64,000 bases of DNA, taken from positions 3,472,001 through 3,536,000 of the forward strand of contig CBDASI010000002.1 in NCBI GenBank assembly GCA_965199585.1, written 5' to 3'. Shown here piece by piece: positions 7,776 to 17,111 of this stretch. A program made the position numbers and the translations under genes. The notes beneath the pieces were generated by a model. That model made no database searches. It was not told the origin of the DNA and saw only the letters and a list, made by a program, of their open reading frames with translations. Source of the DNA: JAVVHH01 sp965199585 (GTDB lineage: Bacteria > Pseudomonadota > Alphaproteobacteria > Acetobacterales > Acetobacteraceae). Numbering within the stretch: the stretch's first letter is position 1; each line of letters opens with the position of its first letter.

Positions 7776-10142
7776 TCAGCCCAACAGCGCCTGTGCGCAG
7801 GCGTCCAGGATGGCCTCCACGTCCATGCCGTATTCGCGATAGAGATCCGGCAGATCGCCGCTTTGTCCAAACCGGTCAGGCCCGAGCGGCACCACGCGCT
7901 GGCCGCGAACCGCACCGAGCCATGAATGCGCGGCCGGATGCCCGTCCAGGATGGTGACCAGCGCCGCACCAGGCGCCAGGGCTGCCAGTAGCCGCTCGAC
8001 ATGCGACTGCGACCGCCCACCTTGGCGCCGGTCGCGCGCGGCGTCGAGCCAGCCGGCATGCAGCCGATCCACGCTCGTCAACGCCAGCAGCCCGGCCTCC
8101 GGCACATCCTCGCGCAAGGCCTCGAACGCGGCCTCGGCCTCCGGCGCGACCGGCCCCTGATAGGCCAGCGCGATCGGTGCGTCTTTCCCGGGCGGCACCA
8201 CCCAGTGTCCGCCGGCAATCACAGCGGCCGGGTCGAGCGTGCGGTCCGGCTGCTGCAGCTGCCGGGTCGAGAGGCGAAGCCAGACGGCCGAGCCCTCCGG
8301 CTGCTGCATATGGTGCAGCCCGTGGCGCAGCAGGATCGCGAGCTCGTCGACGTAGGTCGGCTCATAGCTGGCCAACCGGTCGGCGGCCATGCCGATCAGC
8401 GGCGTGTTCAGGCTTTGGTGCTGTCCGCCCTCGGGCGCCAGCGACAACCCGCTCGGCGTCGACACCAGCATGAAGCGCGCGTCCTGGTAGCAGGCGTAGA
8501 TGAGCGCATCGAGGCCGCGGTTGACGAACGGATCGTACACGGTCCCGATCGGCAGCAGCCGCGCGCCGGTGAGGTGATGCTGCAATCCCATCGCGGCCAG
8601 GATGAGGAACAGGTTCTGCTCGGCAATCCCGAGCTCGACATGCTGCCCGGTCGGCGACATGCCCCAGCGTTGCGCACTGGCGAGCTTGGCGTCGCGGAAC
8701 ACGTCGTTGCGGGTGTGTCGGTCGAACACGCCGCGGCGGTTGACCCAGGGCCCGAGATTGGTCGAGACCGTGACGTCCGGGCTGGTGGTCACGATATGCT
8801 TGGCCAACTCGCCGCACATCCCCTCGCCGCGCCCGATCTCGGCCAAAAGGTCGCCGAAGCCCTGCTGCGTGCTGTATTTCCGCCCCGCCGATTTCGGCCC
8901 GGGCAGAACATCCGGCACCGGCACGATCGCCGCATCCAGCCGACGTCCGCCCGGCGTCAGCTTTTCTGCGAACGGCGCTCGGTCGATCACCGCCTGGAAC
9001 GCCTCGGGCGACAGGTCCAGCCCCTCGGCCACGTCCCACTCGTGACCCGGCCGGATCCGCATCCTCTCGCGGAAGCCGTCCATCTGATCCCGGGTCATCA
9101 TCCCGGAATGGTTGTCCTTGTGCCCGGCGAAGGGCAGCCCCATGCCCTTGACGGTGTAGGCAATGAAGCAGGTCGGCTGATCGCCGTCGGCGTCGGCCTG
9201 CCGAAAGCTCTCGATCAGGTAGTCGACGTCGTGACCGCCCAAATTGTTCATCAGGTCGGCAAGCTCGTCATCGGTCAGCGGATCGATGATCGCGCGCAGC
9301 CCGGCCTCCCGCCCGAGATCGGACAGCAGCGCGTTGCGCCACGCCGCCCCACCCTGGAAGGTCAGCGCCGAGTAGAGGCTGTTGGGGCAGTCGTCGATCC
9401 AGCGGCGCAGCACGTCGCCGCCCTCGCGCTCGAACGCGGCCTGTAGCTTGCGGCCGTATTTGAGCGTGTAGACGTTCCAGCCCATGTCGCGGAACAGGCC
9501 CTCGATCCGCCCGAACAACCGGTCCGGCACGACGCTGTCCAGGCTCTGGCGGTTGTAGTCGATCACCCACCAGACGTTGCGGACGTCGTGCTTCCAGCCC
9601 TCGAGCAGCGCCTCGTAGATGTTGCCCTCGTCCAGCTCCGCGTCGCCGCACAGCGCGATCTGGCGGCCCGGCGGTAGCCCCGCATCCAGCTCATGCAGCT
9701 TGACGTAATCCTGCATCAGCGCGGTGAAGCTGGTCAGCGCCACGCCGAGCCCGACCGACCCGGTGGAGAAATCCACCTCCGGCCCGTCCTTGGTACGGCT
9801 GGGATAACTCTGCACGCCGCCCATCTGGCGCAGCCCGGCCATCTTGTCGGCCGTCTGCCGCCCGAACAGCAGATTGATGGCGTGGAACACCGGACCGGCA
9901 TGCGGCTTGACCGCCACCCGGTCCTGCGGCTTGAGCACGGAGAAATACAGCGCCGTCATCACGCTGATGATGCTGGCGCAACTCGCCTGATGTCCGCCGA
10001 CCTTCAGCCCATCGCGGTTGGGGCGGACGTGGTTGGCGTTATGAATCATCCAGGCCGACAGCCACAGCAGCTTGCGCTCGACCTGCTTCAGCCCAGACAA
10101 CTCGTCTGGGGGTAGCTTCACGATCGGCCCCGGCGCGTTCAC
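7776..10142 (-). CDS. Thiamine-diphosphate enzyme, AceE/transketolase-like (homodimeric pyruvate-dehydrogenase-E1-type)
   Basis: 788 residues from a GTG at 10142 with GGAAG upstream; the frame runs further upstream but lacks a sensible start there. The ThDP/Mg motif begins GDAELDEGN at residues 166-174 and ends near DYNRQSLD about 30 residues later. A pyrimidine-binding domain (ELGIAEQNLFLIL) and a C-terminal transketolase-like domain follow. The overall pattern resembles homodimeric PDH E1 (AceE) and the alphaproteobacterial proteins usually labelled transketolase. No E2 or lipoamide dehydrogenase is nearby, so the acceptor is uncertain. The gene begins 22 bases after the malonyl-CoA decarboxylase stop, suggesting one transcript. 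Confidence 0.8.
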   Translation of the reverse strand: MNAPGPIVKLPPDELSGLKQVERKLLWLSAWMIHNANHVRPNRDGLKVGGHQASCASIISVMTALYFSVLKPQDRVAVKPHAGPVFHAINLLFGRQTADKMAGLRQMGGVQSYPSRTKDGPEVDFSTGSVGLGVALTSFTALMQDYVKLHELDAGLPPGRQIALCGDAELDEGNIYEALLEGWKHDVRNVWWVIDYNRQSLDSVVPDRLFGRIEGLFRDMGWNVYTLKYGRKLQAAFEREGGDVLRRWIDDCPNSLYSALTFQGGAAWRNALLSDLGREAGLRAIIDPLTDDELADLMNNLGGHDVDYLIESFRQADADGDQPTCFIAYTVKGMGLPFAGHKDNHSGMMTRDQMDGFRERMRIRPGHEWDVAEGLDLSPEAFQAVIDRAPFAEKLTPGGRRLDAAIVPVPDVLPGPKSAGRKYSTQQGFGDLLAEIGRGEGMCGELAKHIVTTSPDVTVSTNLGPWVNRRGVFDRHTRNDVFRDAKLASAQRWGMSPTGQHVELGIAEQNLFLILAAMGLQHHLTGARLLPIGTVYDPFVNRGLDALIYACYQDARFMLVSTPSGLSLAPEGGQHQSLNTPLIGMAADRLASYEPTYVDELAILLRHGLHHMQQPEGSAVWLRLSTRQLQQPDRTLDPAAVIAGGHWVVPPGKDAPIALAYQGPVAPEAEAAFEALREDVPEAGLLALTSVDRLHAGWLDAARDRRQGGRSQSHVERLLAALAPGAALVTILDGHPAAHSWLGAVRGQRVVPLGPDRFGQSGDLPDLYREYGMDVEAILDACAQALLG

Positions 10143-10164
10143 GCGCCAGACTTCCGCTTGGCGT

Positions 10165-11569
10165 TCATGACCAGCCCCGCGCGAGCCGCCGCACCACGGT
10201 GCTGGCATTGCGGCGGCCGGCGCCGGCGTAATCCTCGTGATAGTCCTCGATCTTGGCGGGGTCGTAGAGATAGTTGACCATCAACGTCGCACTCGCCTTG
10301 GCGCCTTTCTCGGAGGTGTCGGCGAGCGCCATCAGCCGCTCGACGCGGGCGCCATTGGACAGATGGAAATGCGCCACCGGGTCGAGCGCACGCTTGCCGC
10401 GGCTTTCGTTCAGCAGGTAGCGCGCTGCCAGCCGGATCAGCACGGGCTCGGCCGCCTTCATCATGGCCGCGTCGCGGAACCAGCCACGCTTACCGATGAT
10501 GGTGCGCAGCGCCGCCGCGCCGCTCTCCGGCGCCGGCCCCTCGGTGGGCGCGGCGGTGCGCAGCGACGACGCCTCTTCCTCGCTAAGCAGGTTCGGCTCG
10601 TCGGCGATCAGCTTGGCGTCCAACCACTTGCGGAAGCCCGGGATCGGCGACAGCGTCGCAAACTGCTTGAGATTGCGGAACTCGCTCCCGAGCAGTTCGA
10701 CGACGCGCTTGATCAGGAAGTTGCCGAAGCTGATGCCGTTCAGCCCGCGCTGGCAGTTGCTGATGGAGTAGAAGATCGCGGTGTCGGCCTGTTTCGGGTC
10801 AGTCAGCGGTGCCTTCTTGTCCAGCAATTGCTGCACGCTGCCGGCGAGGCCGGTGACCAAGCGCGACCTCGACGAAGATCAGAGGCTCGTTCGGCATGCG
10901 CGGGTGGAACAGCGCGTAGCAGCGGCGGTCGCTGTCGAGACGGTTCTTCAGGTCGCTCCAGGAGCGGATCTCGTGCACCGCCTCGTAGCCGACCAGGCGC
11001 TCGAGCAGGACGGCCGGGCTGTTCCAGTCGATGCGCTCGAGCTGCAGGAAGCCGATGTCGAACCAGTTGCTCAGCAGCCAGCGCAGGTCGTTCTCGAGCC
11101 CGGCGAGGTGCGGGTCGTCGCCGGTCAGGTCCTGCAGCGTGGCGCGCAGGTCGACCAGGAACTTCATCCCGTCCGGGATGGTGGTGAACTGGGTCAGCAG
11201 CTTGGCGCGCGGCGGCTCCAGCGCGCGGCGGAGCGTTACGGTCGCCTTGGCGCGCTCGCCATCGTCGCCGGCGGCGACCAGGCTGTCATAGGCCTGGGCG
11301 ATGGCGGCCGGATCGTTGTCGAAGCTGGCCAGGTCCTGCAGGAAGGCGCGGCGACCCTTGTCGTCCAGGCCAAGATAGGTCTGCGCCAGCTTGGCGGCGC
11401 GGTTGCGGGCGCTGACCTCGCCGCCCCTGGCGTTGAGGCAGGCGCGCATCTGGCCGACGATGCTCTGGTCGTCGTCCGGCACGGTCGACGCCATGTCGCG
11501 CCACACCGTGGCGATCCGGCGGATGGCGCGGTCGAAGAGGCCGATCGGCGCGGCGGCAGTTTCGCTCAT
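10165..11569 (-). pseudogene. Malonyl-CoA decarboxylase, interrupted by a single-base frameshift
   Basis: Two overlapping frames together make one complete malonyl-CoA decarboxylase. The first (ATG 11569, with GGAG upstream) carries the N-terminal helical domain and runs to LIFVEVAL before leaving the family sequence. The second resumes as VTGLAGSVQQLLD and continues to the end, including the SISNCQ and HFHLSNGA segments that hold the catalytic Ser and His regions. Deleting one T or G in the CTTGG at 10861-10857 (minus strand) gives a continuous protein of about 467 residues, normal for bacteria. The intact enzyme converts malonyl-CoA to acetyl-CoA and CO2. A real mutation, an assembly error and recoding are all possible. 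Confidence 0.85.
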
Positions 11570-11599
11570 GGGAGGCTCCAAGATCCTCCCGACTATACC

Positions 11600-13009
11600 C
11601 TAGCTTGCCCGTTCGTGCAGAGCGTCACGGACGCTTTGCGGTAAATGATGTGGCAGGTCCTCGGCGATCAGCCCGGGTCCGGCCAGCGCCCCGGCCCGGC
11701 CGTGCAGCCAGGCGCCGGCGCATCCCGCCTCCCAAGCGTCGAGCCCCTGCGCCAGCATCGCCCCGATCAGCCCGGCCAGCACGTCGCCCGACCCGGCCGT
11801 CGCCAGCCAGGGCGGCCCGTTATCGTTGATCGCCGCCCGTCCGTCGGGCGCCGCGATCACCGTGTCGGCCCCCTTGAGCAACACGACGCAGCCGATCCGC
11901 GCGGCGGCCCGCCGGGCCGCGCCGAGCTTGTCGTCGCCAATCGGGCCGAACAGCCGCACGAACTCACCCGCATGCGGCGTGATGATCGCGCAGCCGCGCA
12001 ACGCCTCGGGCGCCCCGGCGAACGCCCCGAGCGCGTCAGCATCGGCCACCACGAGCCGGCCCGCCGCGAGCAGGAGTGGCAGCGCCTCCCGCGCGCGATC
12101 CTGGCCCAGGCCGGGCCCGCAGACCCAGACCCGGCGGCGCGCATCCTCCAGCAGCGCCGGCAGCGCGGCGTCGCTGACGATCACGCCGGGCGCCCCGGCG
12201 CGGTAGATGTCGCCGCCGCCAAATGCCGCGATGGTCACCAGCCCGGCGCCCCCACGACGCGCCGCCGCCGCCGCCAGCCGGGCCGCCCCGGCCATCTCCG
12301 CCCCGCCCAGGATGCCGACGGCACCGCGCGTGTATTTATGGTCGTCCACACCCGGCGCGGTCAGCGGGAACAGCCCCGGCGTGTTCCGCCACGTCCGCGG
12401 CGCCGCGGCGTCGAGCGCGGCCTGCGGCATGCCGATGTCGGCGAGCACCACCTCGCCGCAGAGCGACCGGCCGGGCAGCAGCACATGGCCGGGCTTGAGG
12501 CCCGCGAACGTCACCGTCAGCTCGGCCGCACGCACCCGGCCGCGCGGCTGGCCGGTGGCGCCGTCCAGCCCGCTCGGCACGTCGACGGCCAGCACGCGCC
12601 GGGCTGCGGCCAGCGTGTCGGCGACCGCGTCGGGGAGGTCGCCCCGCATCCCGGCCCCGAACACCGCGTCGATCACCAGCTCCACCCGGGCCGCCTCGTC
12701 CGGCGTGAACGGGACGCCGACCGTGCCGGGCACTGCGGCAGCCGGCTGTGCGAAGGCTACCGAGACCGGCCAGCCCTGTTCGGCCAGCAGCCGCGCCGCA
12801 ACCCGGCCGTCGCCGCCGTTGTTACCGGGCCCGCACAGCACCAACGTCCGGCACGGGCCGAATCGGCGGGCCGCCCGAGCGACGGCACGGCCGGCCGCCT
12901 GCATCAGCACCGCGACCGGAACGGTCGATGTCGCGTCAGCGACCGCCATTTCGGCTGGCGTGAACAGCGCTTGTTTGCTGCGGTGCAACAAGACGGTATG
13001 CAGGCGCAT
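11600..13009 (-). CDS. nnr: Bifunctional NAD(P)HX epimerase / ADP-dependent NAD(P)HX dehydratase
   Basis: 469 residues from ATG 13009. The N-terminal YjeF_N domain (LVLCGPGNNGGDG, then AVDVPSGLDGATG) epimerises hydrated NAD(P)H. The C-terminal ribokinase-like domain (KYTRGAVGILGG, VCGPGLGQD, ITPHAGEF, ATAGSGDVLAG) dehydrates the S form using ADP. The fusion is the usual bacterial arrangement and repairs damaged NADH/NADPH in the cytosol. The start lies only 24 bases from the divergent parA start, so the two promoters must overlap coding sequence. A start further inside near the TPAEM motif cannot be excluded. Confidence 0.92.
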   Translation of the reverse strand: MRLHTVLLHRSKQALFTPAEMAVADATSTVPVAVLMQAAGRAVARAARRFGPCRTLVLCGPGNNGGDGRVAARLLAEQGWPVSVAFAQPAAAVPGTVGVPFTPDEAARVELVIDAVFGAGMRGDLPDAVADTLAAARRVLAVDVPSGLDGATGQPRGRVRAAELTVTFAGLKPGHVLLPGRSLCGEVVLADIGMPQAALDAAAPRTWRNTPGLFPLTAPGVDDHKYTRGAVGILGGAEMAGAARLAAAAARRGGAGLVTIAAFGGGDIYRAGAPGVIVSDAALPALLEDARRRVWVCGPGLGQDRAREALPLLLAAGRLVVADADALGAFAGAPEALRGCAIITPHAGEFVRLFGPIGDDKLGAARRAAARIGCVVLLKGADTVIAAPDGRAAINDNGPPWLATAGSGDVLAGLIGAMLAQGLDAWEAGCAGAWLHGRAGALAGPGLIAEDLPHHLPQSVRDALHERAS

Positions 13010-13033
13010 CACGACGATATCCGGAGTTTTGGC

Positions 13034-13681
13034 ATGGCTGTGATCATCACGGTGGCGCAGCAGAAAGGCGGTTCGGGCAAGACCATGCTGGCCGCCAATC
13101 TGGCCGCCTGGCTCGCTCCCGGCAAGGCGACCGCCCTGCTCGACATCGATCCGCAGCACAGCCTCGTGCAGTGGCACCGGCTGCGCACGGCGCACGCGCC
13201 GCACCCGCCGCACATCACGCTGTCCGAGATCTCCGGCTGGCGGGTGGCTGGCGAGCTGGACCGGTTGCGGCGCGAGCACGAGCTGGTGCTGATCGACACG
13301 CCGCCGGTGATCGACGCCGACGCACGGCGCGCGATCCGAGCGGCCGACCTCGTCGTCATCCCCATGCAGCCGAGCGCGCCGGATCTGTGGGCCGCGGAAG
13401 GCACGCTGAAGATCGCCCGCGAGGAGAAGCGCGCCGTCTGCATCGTGCTCAACCGCGTGGCAGCGACCGGGCGGCAGCGCAGCGCCATGGAAGCCGAGCT
13501 GCGGCAGCGCGGCCTGACCGTGCTACCGGCCGCACTGGGCAACCGCGCCGCATTCAGCCAGGCGTTCGCGCAGGGCCTGGGCGTGACGGAGGCGGCCCCG
13601 CGAACGCAGGCGGCCGTCGAGCTGCAAGCGATGGCGACGCTGCTGCTGGAGGAGGCGACGCACCCTCGCGCCACCAGGTGA
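13034..13681 (+). CDS. Orphan ParA/MinD-type partition ATPase
   Basis: 215 residues with a deviant Walker A box KGGSGKT (Lys11 and Lys16), a switch I-type DIDPQHS, and Walker B LVLIDTPP. These mark the short, single-domain ParA group. Such ATPases position plasmids, chromosomes or protein clusters through ATP-driven dimers on DNA or membrane. There is no parB, no centromere-like repeat and no replication gene nearby, so the cargo is unknown. ATG 13034 is chosen because CCGGAG lies 7 bases upstream; an in-frame ATG at 12998 would add 12 residues. The 3' end overlaps the convergent transporter gene by 128 bases. Confidence 0.85.
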   Translation: MAVIITVAQQKGGSGKTMLAANLAAWLAPGKATALLDIDPQHSLVQWHRLRTAHAPHPPHITLSEISGWRVAGELDRLRREHELVLIDTPPVIDADARRAIRAADLVVIPMQPSAPDLWAAEGTLKIAREEKRAVCIVLNRVAATGRQRSAMEAELRQRGLTVLPAALGNRAAFSQAFAQGLGVTEAAPRTQAAVELQAMATLLLEEATHPRATR

Positions 13682-14540
13682 CCAGCCCGGCGCCGATCAG
13701 GAACACGATCCCCACCGTCTCCCACATGCCCGGCACCTCGCCCCAGATCGCCCAGCCGAGCGCCACGGTGTAGACGATCGCACCATATTCGAACGGCGCC
13801 AGCATCGTGGCCTCGCCGTTGCGGTAGCCCTCGGTCATCAGCAGTTGGGCGGCGCCGGAGATCACGCCCACGCCGATCAGCGCCAGCCAGACCAGTGGCG
13901 ACGGCGTCACCCAGACGGGAACGGTGGCGACGGCGCAGACCAGCGTGGTGGCGATCGCGAACCACAGCACGATGGTGATGTTGCGCTCGCCCGCTTGCCC
14001 CATGCGGCGGATGCTGACCATGGCCGCGGCCCAGGCGACCACGCCGGCCACGACGACAAGCGCCGGCCCGAGCTCGAGCGTGCCCTCCGCCCGCCACGGC
14101 CGCAGCACCACTAACACGCCGACCAGCCCAGCCACGACCGATGCGGCCCGAGCCCGCGTCACCCGCTCGCCCAGCAGCGGCACGGACAGCACGCTCAGGA
14201 AGATCGGCATGGCGAAGCCGAGCGCGGTGACCATCGCCAGCGGCAGGTGCGCGTATCCATAGAAGGAGCCGAACATGCCGGCGAAACCTGCAGCCGTCCG
14301 CAGCGCATGACCGATCGGATGACGGGTGCGCAGCGCCGCGAAACCGCCGGCGCGGTAGAGCAGCGGCAGCATCGCGACGAGCGCGAACAGGCTGCGGAAC
14401 AGCATGATCTCGATGACCGGAACCGTCGGGGCCACCGACTTGACCAGCGCCGAGGCCAGCGCGAACGATGCCGAGGCGGCTAGCACGCACAGTATGGCGC
14501 GTCGGCGCAAACGGCTCCCATCGTCGGTCGTGTTCGGCAT
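13554..14540 (-). CDS. DMT-superfamily (EamA) transporter
   Basis: 328 residues with ten predicted helices in two EamA repeats: ASFALASALVK opening the first, VVAWAAAMVSIRRMG the second, and the typical PFEYGAIVYTVALGWAIWGE in the last third. EamA proteins export or import small metabolites such as amino acids or purines; the substrate here is unknown. After the last helix the protein runs on as an unusual Ala/Pro/Arg-rich tail of about 40 residues, encoded opposite the end of parA. That tail may be a read-out extension rather than functional protein. The start ATG is 9 bases from the stop of the upstream acetyltransferase gene. Confidence 0.85.
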   Translation of the reverse strand: MPNTTDDGSRLRRRAILCVLAASASFALASALVKSVAPTVPVIEIMLFRSLFALVAMLPLLYRAGGFAALRTRHPIGHALRTAAGFAGMFGSFYGYAHLPLAMVTALGFAMPIFLSVLSVPLLGERVTRARAASVVAGLVGVLVVLRPWRAEGTLELGPALVVVAGVVAWAAAMVSIRRMGQAGERNITIVLWFAIATTLVCAVATVPVWVTPSPLVWLALIGVGVISGAAQLLMTEGYRNGEATMLAPFEYGAIVYTVALGWAIWGEVPGMWETVGIVFLIGAGLVTWWREGASPPPAAASPSLAARRPPAFAGPPPSRPGPARTPG

Positions 14541-14549
14541 GGGAACGTT

Positions 14550-17039
14550 CTATAGGCGCAGGCGCGCCTCGACCACATCGGGTTCGTGCGGGTCGCGCTG
14601 CACCTCGAAGCCGAGGGCGCGGATGAAGGCCAGCATGCGGGCGTTGTCGCTCAGCACCTGGCCGGTGATGGTCGTCACGCCCTTGGCCCGGCCCCAATCG
14701 ATGACGCGCTGCATCAGGCGGCGCCCCAAGCCGGTGCCCTTCAGCCGCGCGTCGACGACGACGGCGAACTCGGCCTCGCCGCCGGGCTGCTCGACGAGGC
14801 GGGAGACTCCGACGGTCTCGTCGCCGCGGATGGCGACGAAGGCGATCTCGCGGTCGTAGTCGATCTGCGTCATGCGGGCGATCTGCTCGCGGGACAGCTC
14901 GCGCAGCTGGGCGAAGAAGCGGTAGCGGATGTCCTCGGGCGTAAGTCGGCCCATCAGCGCGGCATGAGCGGCGGCGTCCTCCGGGCGAATCGGCCGGATC
15001 TCGAGCGTCTCGCCCTTGCCGGACCACGTCTCGACCCACTCGGACGGATACGGCGCGATGGCGGGCTTGCCGAACTCGCCGGGCGGCCGCAGCCGGATGA
15101 ACGCCTCGGCCGCCGCGACGCCGGCCTCGTCGGCGAAGAGCGGGTCGATTGTGACGGCCTCGATCTCGGGAAAGTGGACGACGAGCTGGCCGAGCCGGAT
15201 CAATACGTCGGCGATGGCGTCGCGGTTGGCCGGGCCGTGACCGAACCCGGAGCCGAGTAGCCGCTTGGCGGCGGAGCGCTCGATCAGTGAGCTCGCCAGC
15301 GCCAGGTTCAGCGGCGGCAGGTCGAGCACCACGTCGTCGAGGCGGTCGCGTCCGCCGGGGCCGAAGCCGATCGCCGGGCCGAACAGCAGATCGTCGGCGA
15401 TGATCGCGCGCAGCCGCTGCGCCCGGCCGGACTGGCGCTGCACCAGCAGCGGGCCGCCGAGCCGGGTCGCCGCCTGCGCTACGCCCGCGCCGTCCTGCAG
15501 ATCGAGGACCAGGCTGCCGGGGGCCTCGGGGTCGCAACGCCGCTGCTTGACCGTGACCGGGAAGCCCAGCGTCGTGGCGGCCTCGACCGCCTGCGCCTCG
15601 CCGGCGACCGGGCGATACGGCACGGTCGGGATACCGTAGGCCGCCAGCACGTCGAGCGCTTCGTCCACCGCCAGCGCGATTCGCCCATCGGCGCGGACGC
15701 GGCCGAACAGGCGGCGGACGCTGCCCAGGTCGGGGTCGATCTGCAGGACGCGGCTGGCGGGCAGTTCGCGCGCCGCCTCCTTGGCGCGGCGTTGCAGCAC
15801 GAGTTGATGGAACGCGCGGACGGCCTGCTCGGGCGAGGCGAACACCGGCAGCCCGGCCTTGGACAGCCGGCGCCGATGCCCCGCTCCGGTCGTCTCCCCC
15901 AGTACGCAGGCCAGCAGCGGATGCTTGACGCCGGGCTGGCAGGCGGCGAGTGCCTCAATTCCGGCGGAATCGGCGGGCCCGGTGGGCGCCAGGATGACGG
16001 CGATGCCGCCGATCTCGGGCAGCGCCGAGAGCATCGCGACGGCTTCGGCCGCGCGGGTAGGCTGCTCGTCGCCGGTCCAGACCAGGCCGCGGTCGGGCGG
16101 CTGCGGCGGCAGGTGCAGTTGCAGCAGGGCCGAGGCGGCCGGGTCGGGTTCGGCCAGGGCGATGCCGAGGCGTGTGGCCTGGTCGGCGGCGAGTTGGGCG
16201 GGGCCGATCGCGTTGGTGACGATCATCAGCCGCTCGCTGCGCGGCAGGCGCGCATGGGTCAGGATCTCGGCGGCCGCGAGCAGCTCGGCCATCGTCGTCA
16301 CATGCAGGACGCCGGCGCGGCGGAGCGCCGCCTCCAGCACCTTGCTGCTCCGCCCGCTCGGGTCCTGCTGGCGCGACCCGGCCTGCAGCGCGACGACGGG
16401 CCGCAGCCGCGCCGCCGCCCGCGCCGCGGAGAGGAAGGCACGCGGGTCTGGCACGGTGCGCATGTCGAGCAGGATGGCGCCGACGCCGGGCTCGCGGGCG
16501 AGCACGTCGAGGATCGCGGCGGCATCCAGCCCGTGCTCGAGCCCGAGCCCGACGACGTGGCTGAAGCCGACGCCGTTCGGTTCGGCCCAGTCGAGCACGC
16601 TGCGGCACAGCGAGGTGGAGGACGAGACGAGCGCCAGCGAACCGCGTCGGGCCGGGACGTGGCCAAGCGAGACGTTCAGCCCGGCGTCCGGCACGATGAC
16701 GCCGAACGAGCCAGGCCCGAGAAAGGACGGCACCGTCGGCCCGGGTTCGCCCGCTCCGATCGCGATGGCCGCGCCCACCTTGCGCCGCGCTGCCGTCGTC
16801 AGTGCGGGCGCGAGGTCACCGCCGGCGATGACGACGAGATCCGGCGCAAGCTGCAACCCCTCGAGCGCAGCGGGGTCGTCCAGACGGTCGATCCGTCCAG
16901 CGAAGCCTGCAGCAAGCAGGTTGGCAAGCACCTGCTGCCCCGGCGCGCCATCACCGCCCAGCACCGCGAGGCTGCGGGGATGGAACAGGCATTGCGGTTT
17001 AAACTTGCCGACGACACGTAGCATGCTGCACTGCAGCAT
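14550..17039 (-). CDS. Pat/PatZ-type protein lysine acetyltransferase (ADP-forming acyl-CoA-synthetase-like plus GNAT)
   Basis: 829 residues. From the N-terminus: a Rossmann CoA-binding domain (about 10-130), succinyl-CoA-ligase-like domains (about 150-450), an ATP-grasp domain (about 470-650, with GIPTVPYRPVA and FPVTVKQR), and a C-terminal GNAT (about 675-829, LKGTGLGRRLMQRVIDWG). This order is that of E. coli PatZ and Salmonella Pat, which acetylate acetyl-CoA synthetase and other enzymes. The ligase phospho-histidine motif appears degenerate, as expected for a non-catalytic sensor part. Two in-frame ATGs (17039, 17024) both lie in a palindrome, which may affect initiation. Confidence 0.88.
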   Translation of the reverse strand: MLQCSMLRVVGKFKPQCLFHPRSLAVLGGDGAPGQQVLANLLAAGFAGRIDRLDDPAALEGLQLAPDLVVIAGGDLAPALTTAARRKVGAAIAIGAGEPGPTVPSFLGPGSFGVIVPDAGLNVSLGHVPARRGSLALVSSSTSLCRSVLDWAEPNGVGFSHVVGLGLEHGLDAAAILDVLAREPGVGAILLDMRTVPDPRAFLSAARAAARLRPVVALQAGSRQQDPSGRSSKVLEAALRRAGVLHVTTMAELLAAAEILTHARLPRSERLMIVTNAIGPAQLAADQATRLGIALAEPDPAASALLQLHLPPQPPDRGLVWTGDEQPTRAAEAVAMLSALPEIGGIAVILAPTGPADSAGIEALAACQPGVKHPLLACVLGETTGAGHRRRLSKAGLPVFASPEQAVRAFHQLVLQRRAKEAARELPASRVLQIDPDLGSVRRLFGRVRADGRIALAVDEALDVLAAYGIPTVPYRPVAGEAQAVEAATTLGFPVTVKQRRCDPEAPGSLVLDLQDGAGVAQAATRLGGPLLVQRQSGRAQRLRAIIADDLLFGPAIGFGPGGRDRLDDVVLDLPPLNLALASSLIERSAAKRLLGSGFGHGPANRDAIADVLIRLGQLVVHFPEIEAVTIDPLFADEAGVAAAEAFIRLRPPGEFGKPAIAPYPSEWVETWSGKGETLEIRPIRPEDAAAHAALMGRLTPEDIRYRFFAQLRELSREQIARMTQIDYDREIAFVAIRGDETVGVSRLVEQPGGEAEFAVVVDARLKGTGLGRRLMQRVIDWGRAKGVTTITGQVLSDNARMLAFIRALGFEVQRDPHEPDVVEARLRL
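17023..17039. repeat. 17-base perfect palindrome over the acetyltransferase start codon
   Basis: ATGCTGCA, a central C, then TGCAGCAT form exact 8-base arms. The outer ATG of the acetyltransferase gene (minus strand) is one end of the dyad and the alternative ATG is the other. It could be an operator or an RNA hairpin hiding the start, or chance. Confidence 0.5.
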
Positions 17040-17111
17040 AGCACGATCCGACAGGGCAAGCCAGTCGTCCCCTCTGACCGAGAGAGACGACTCAATCGAT
17101 GGGCGTCGGTC

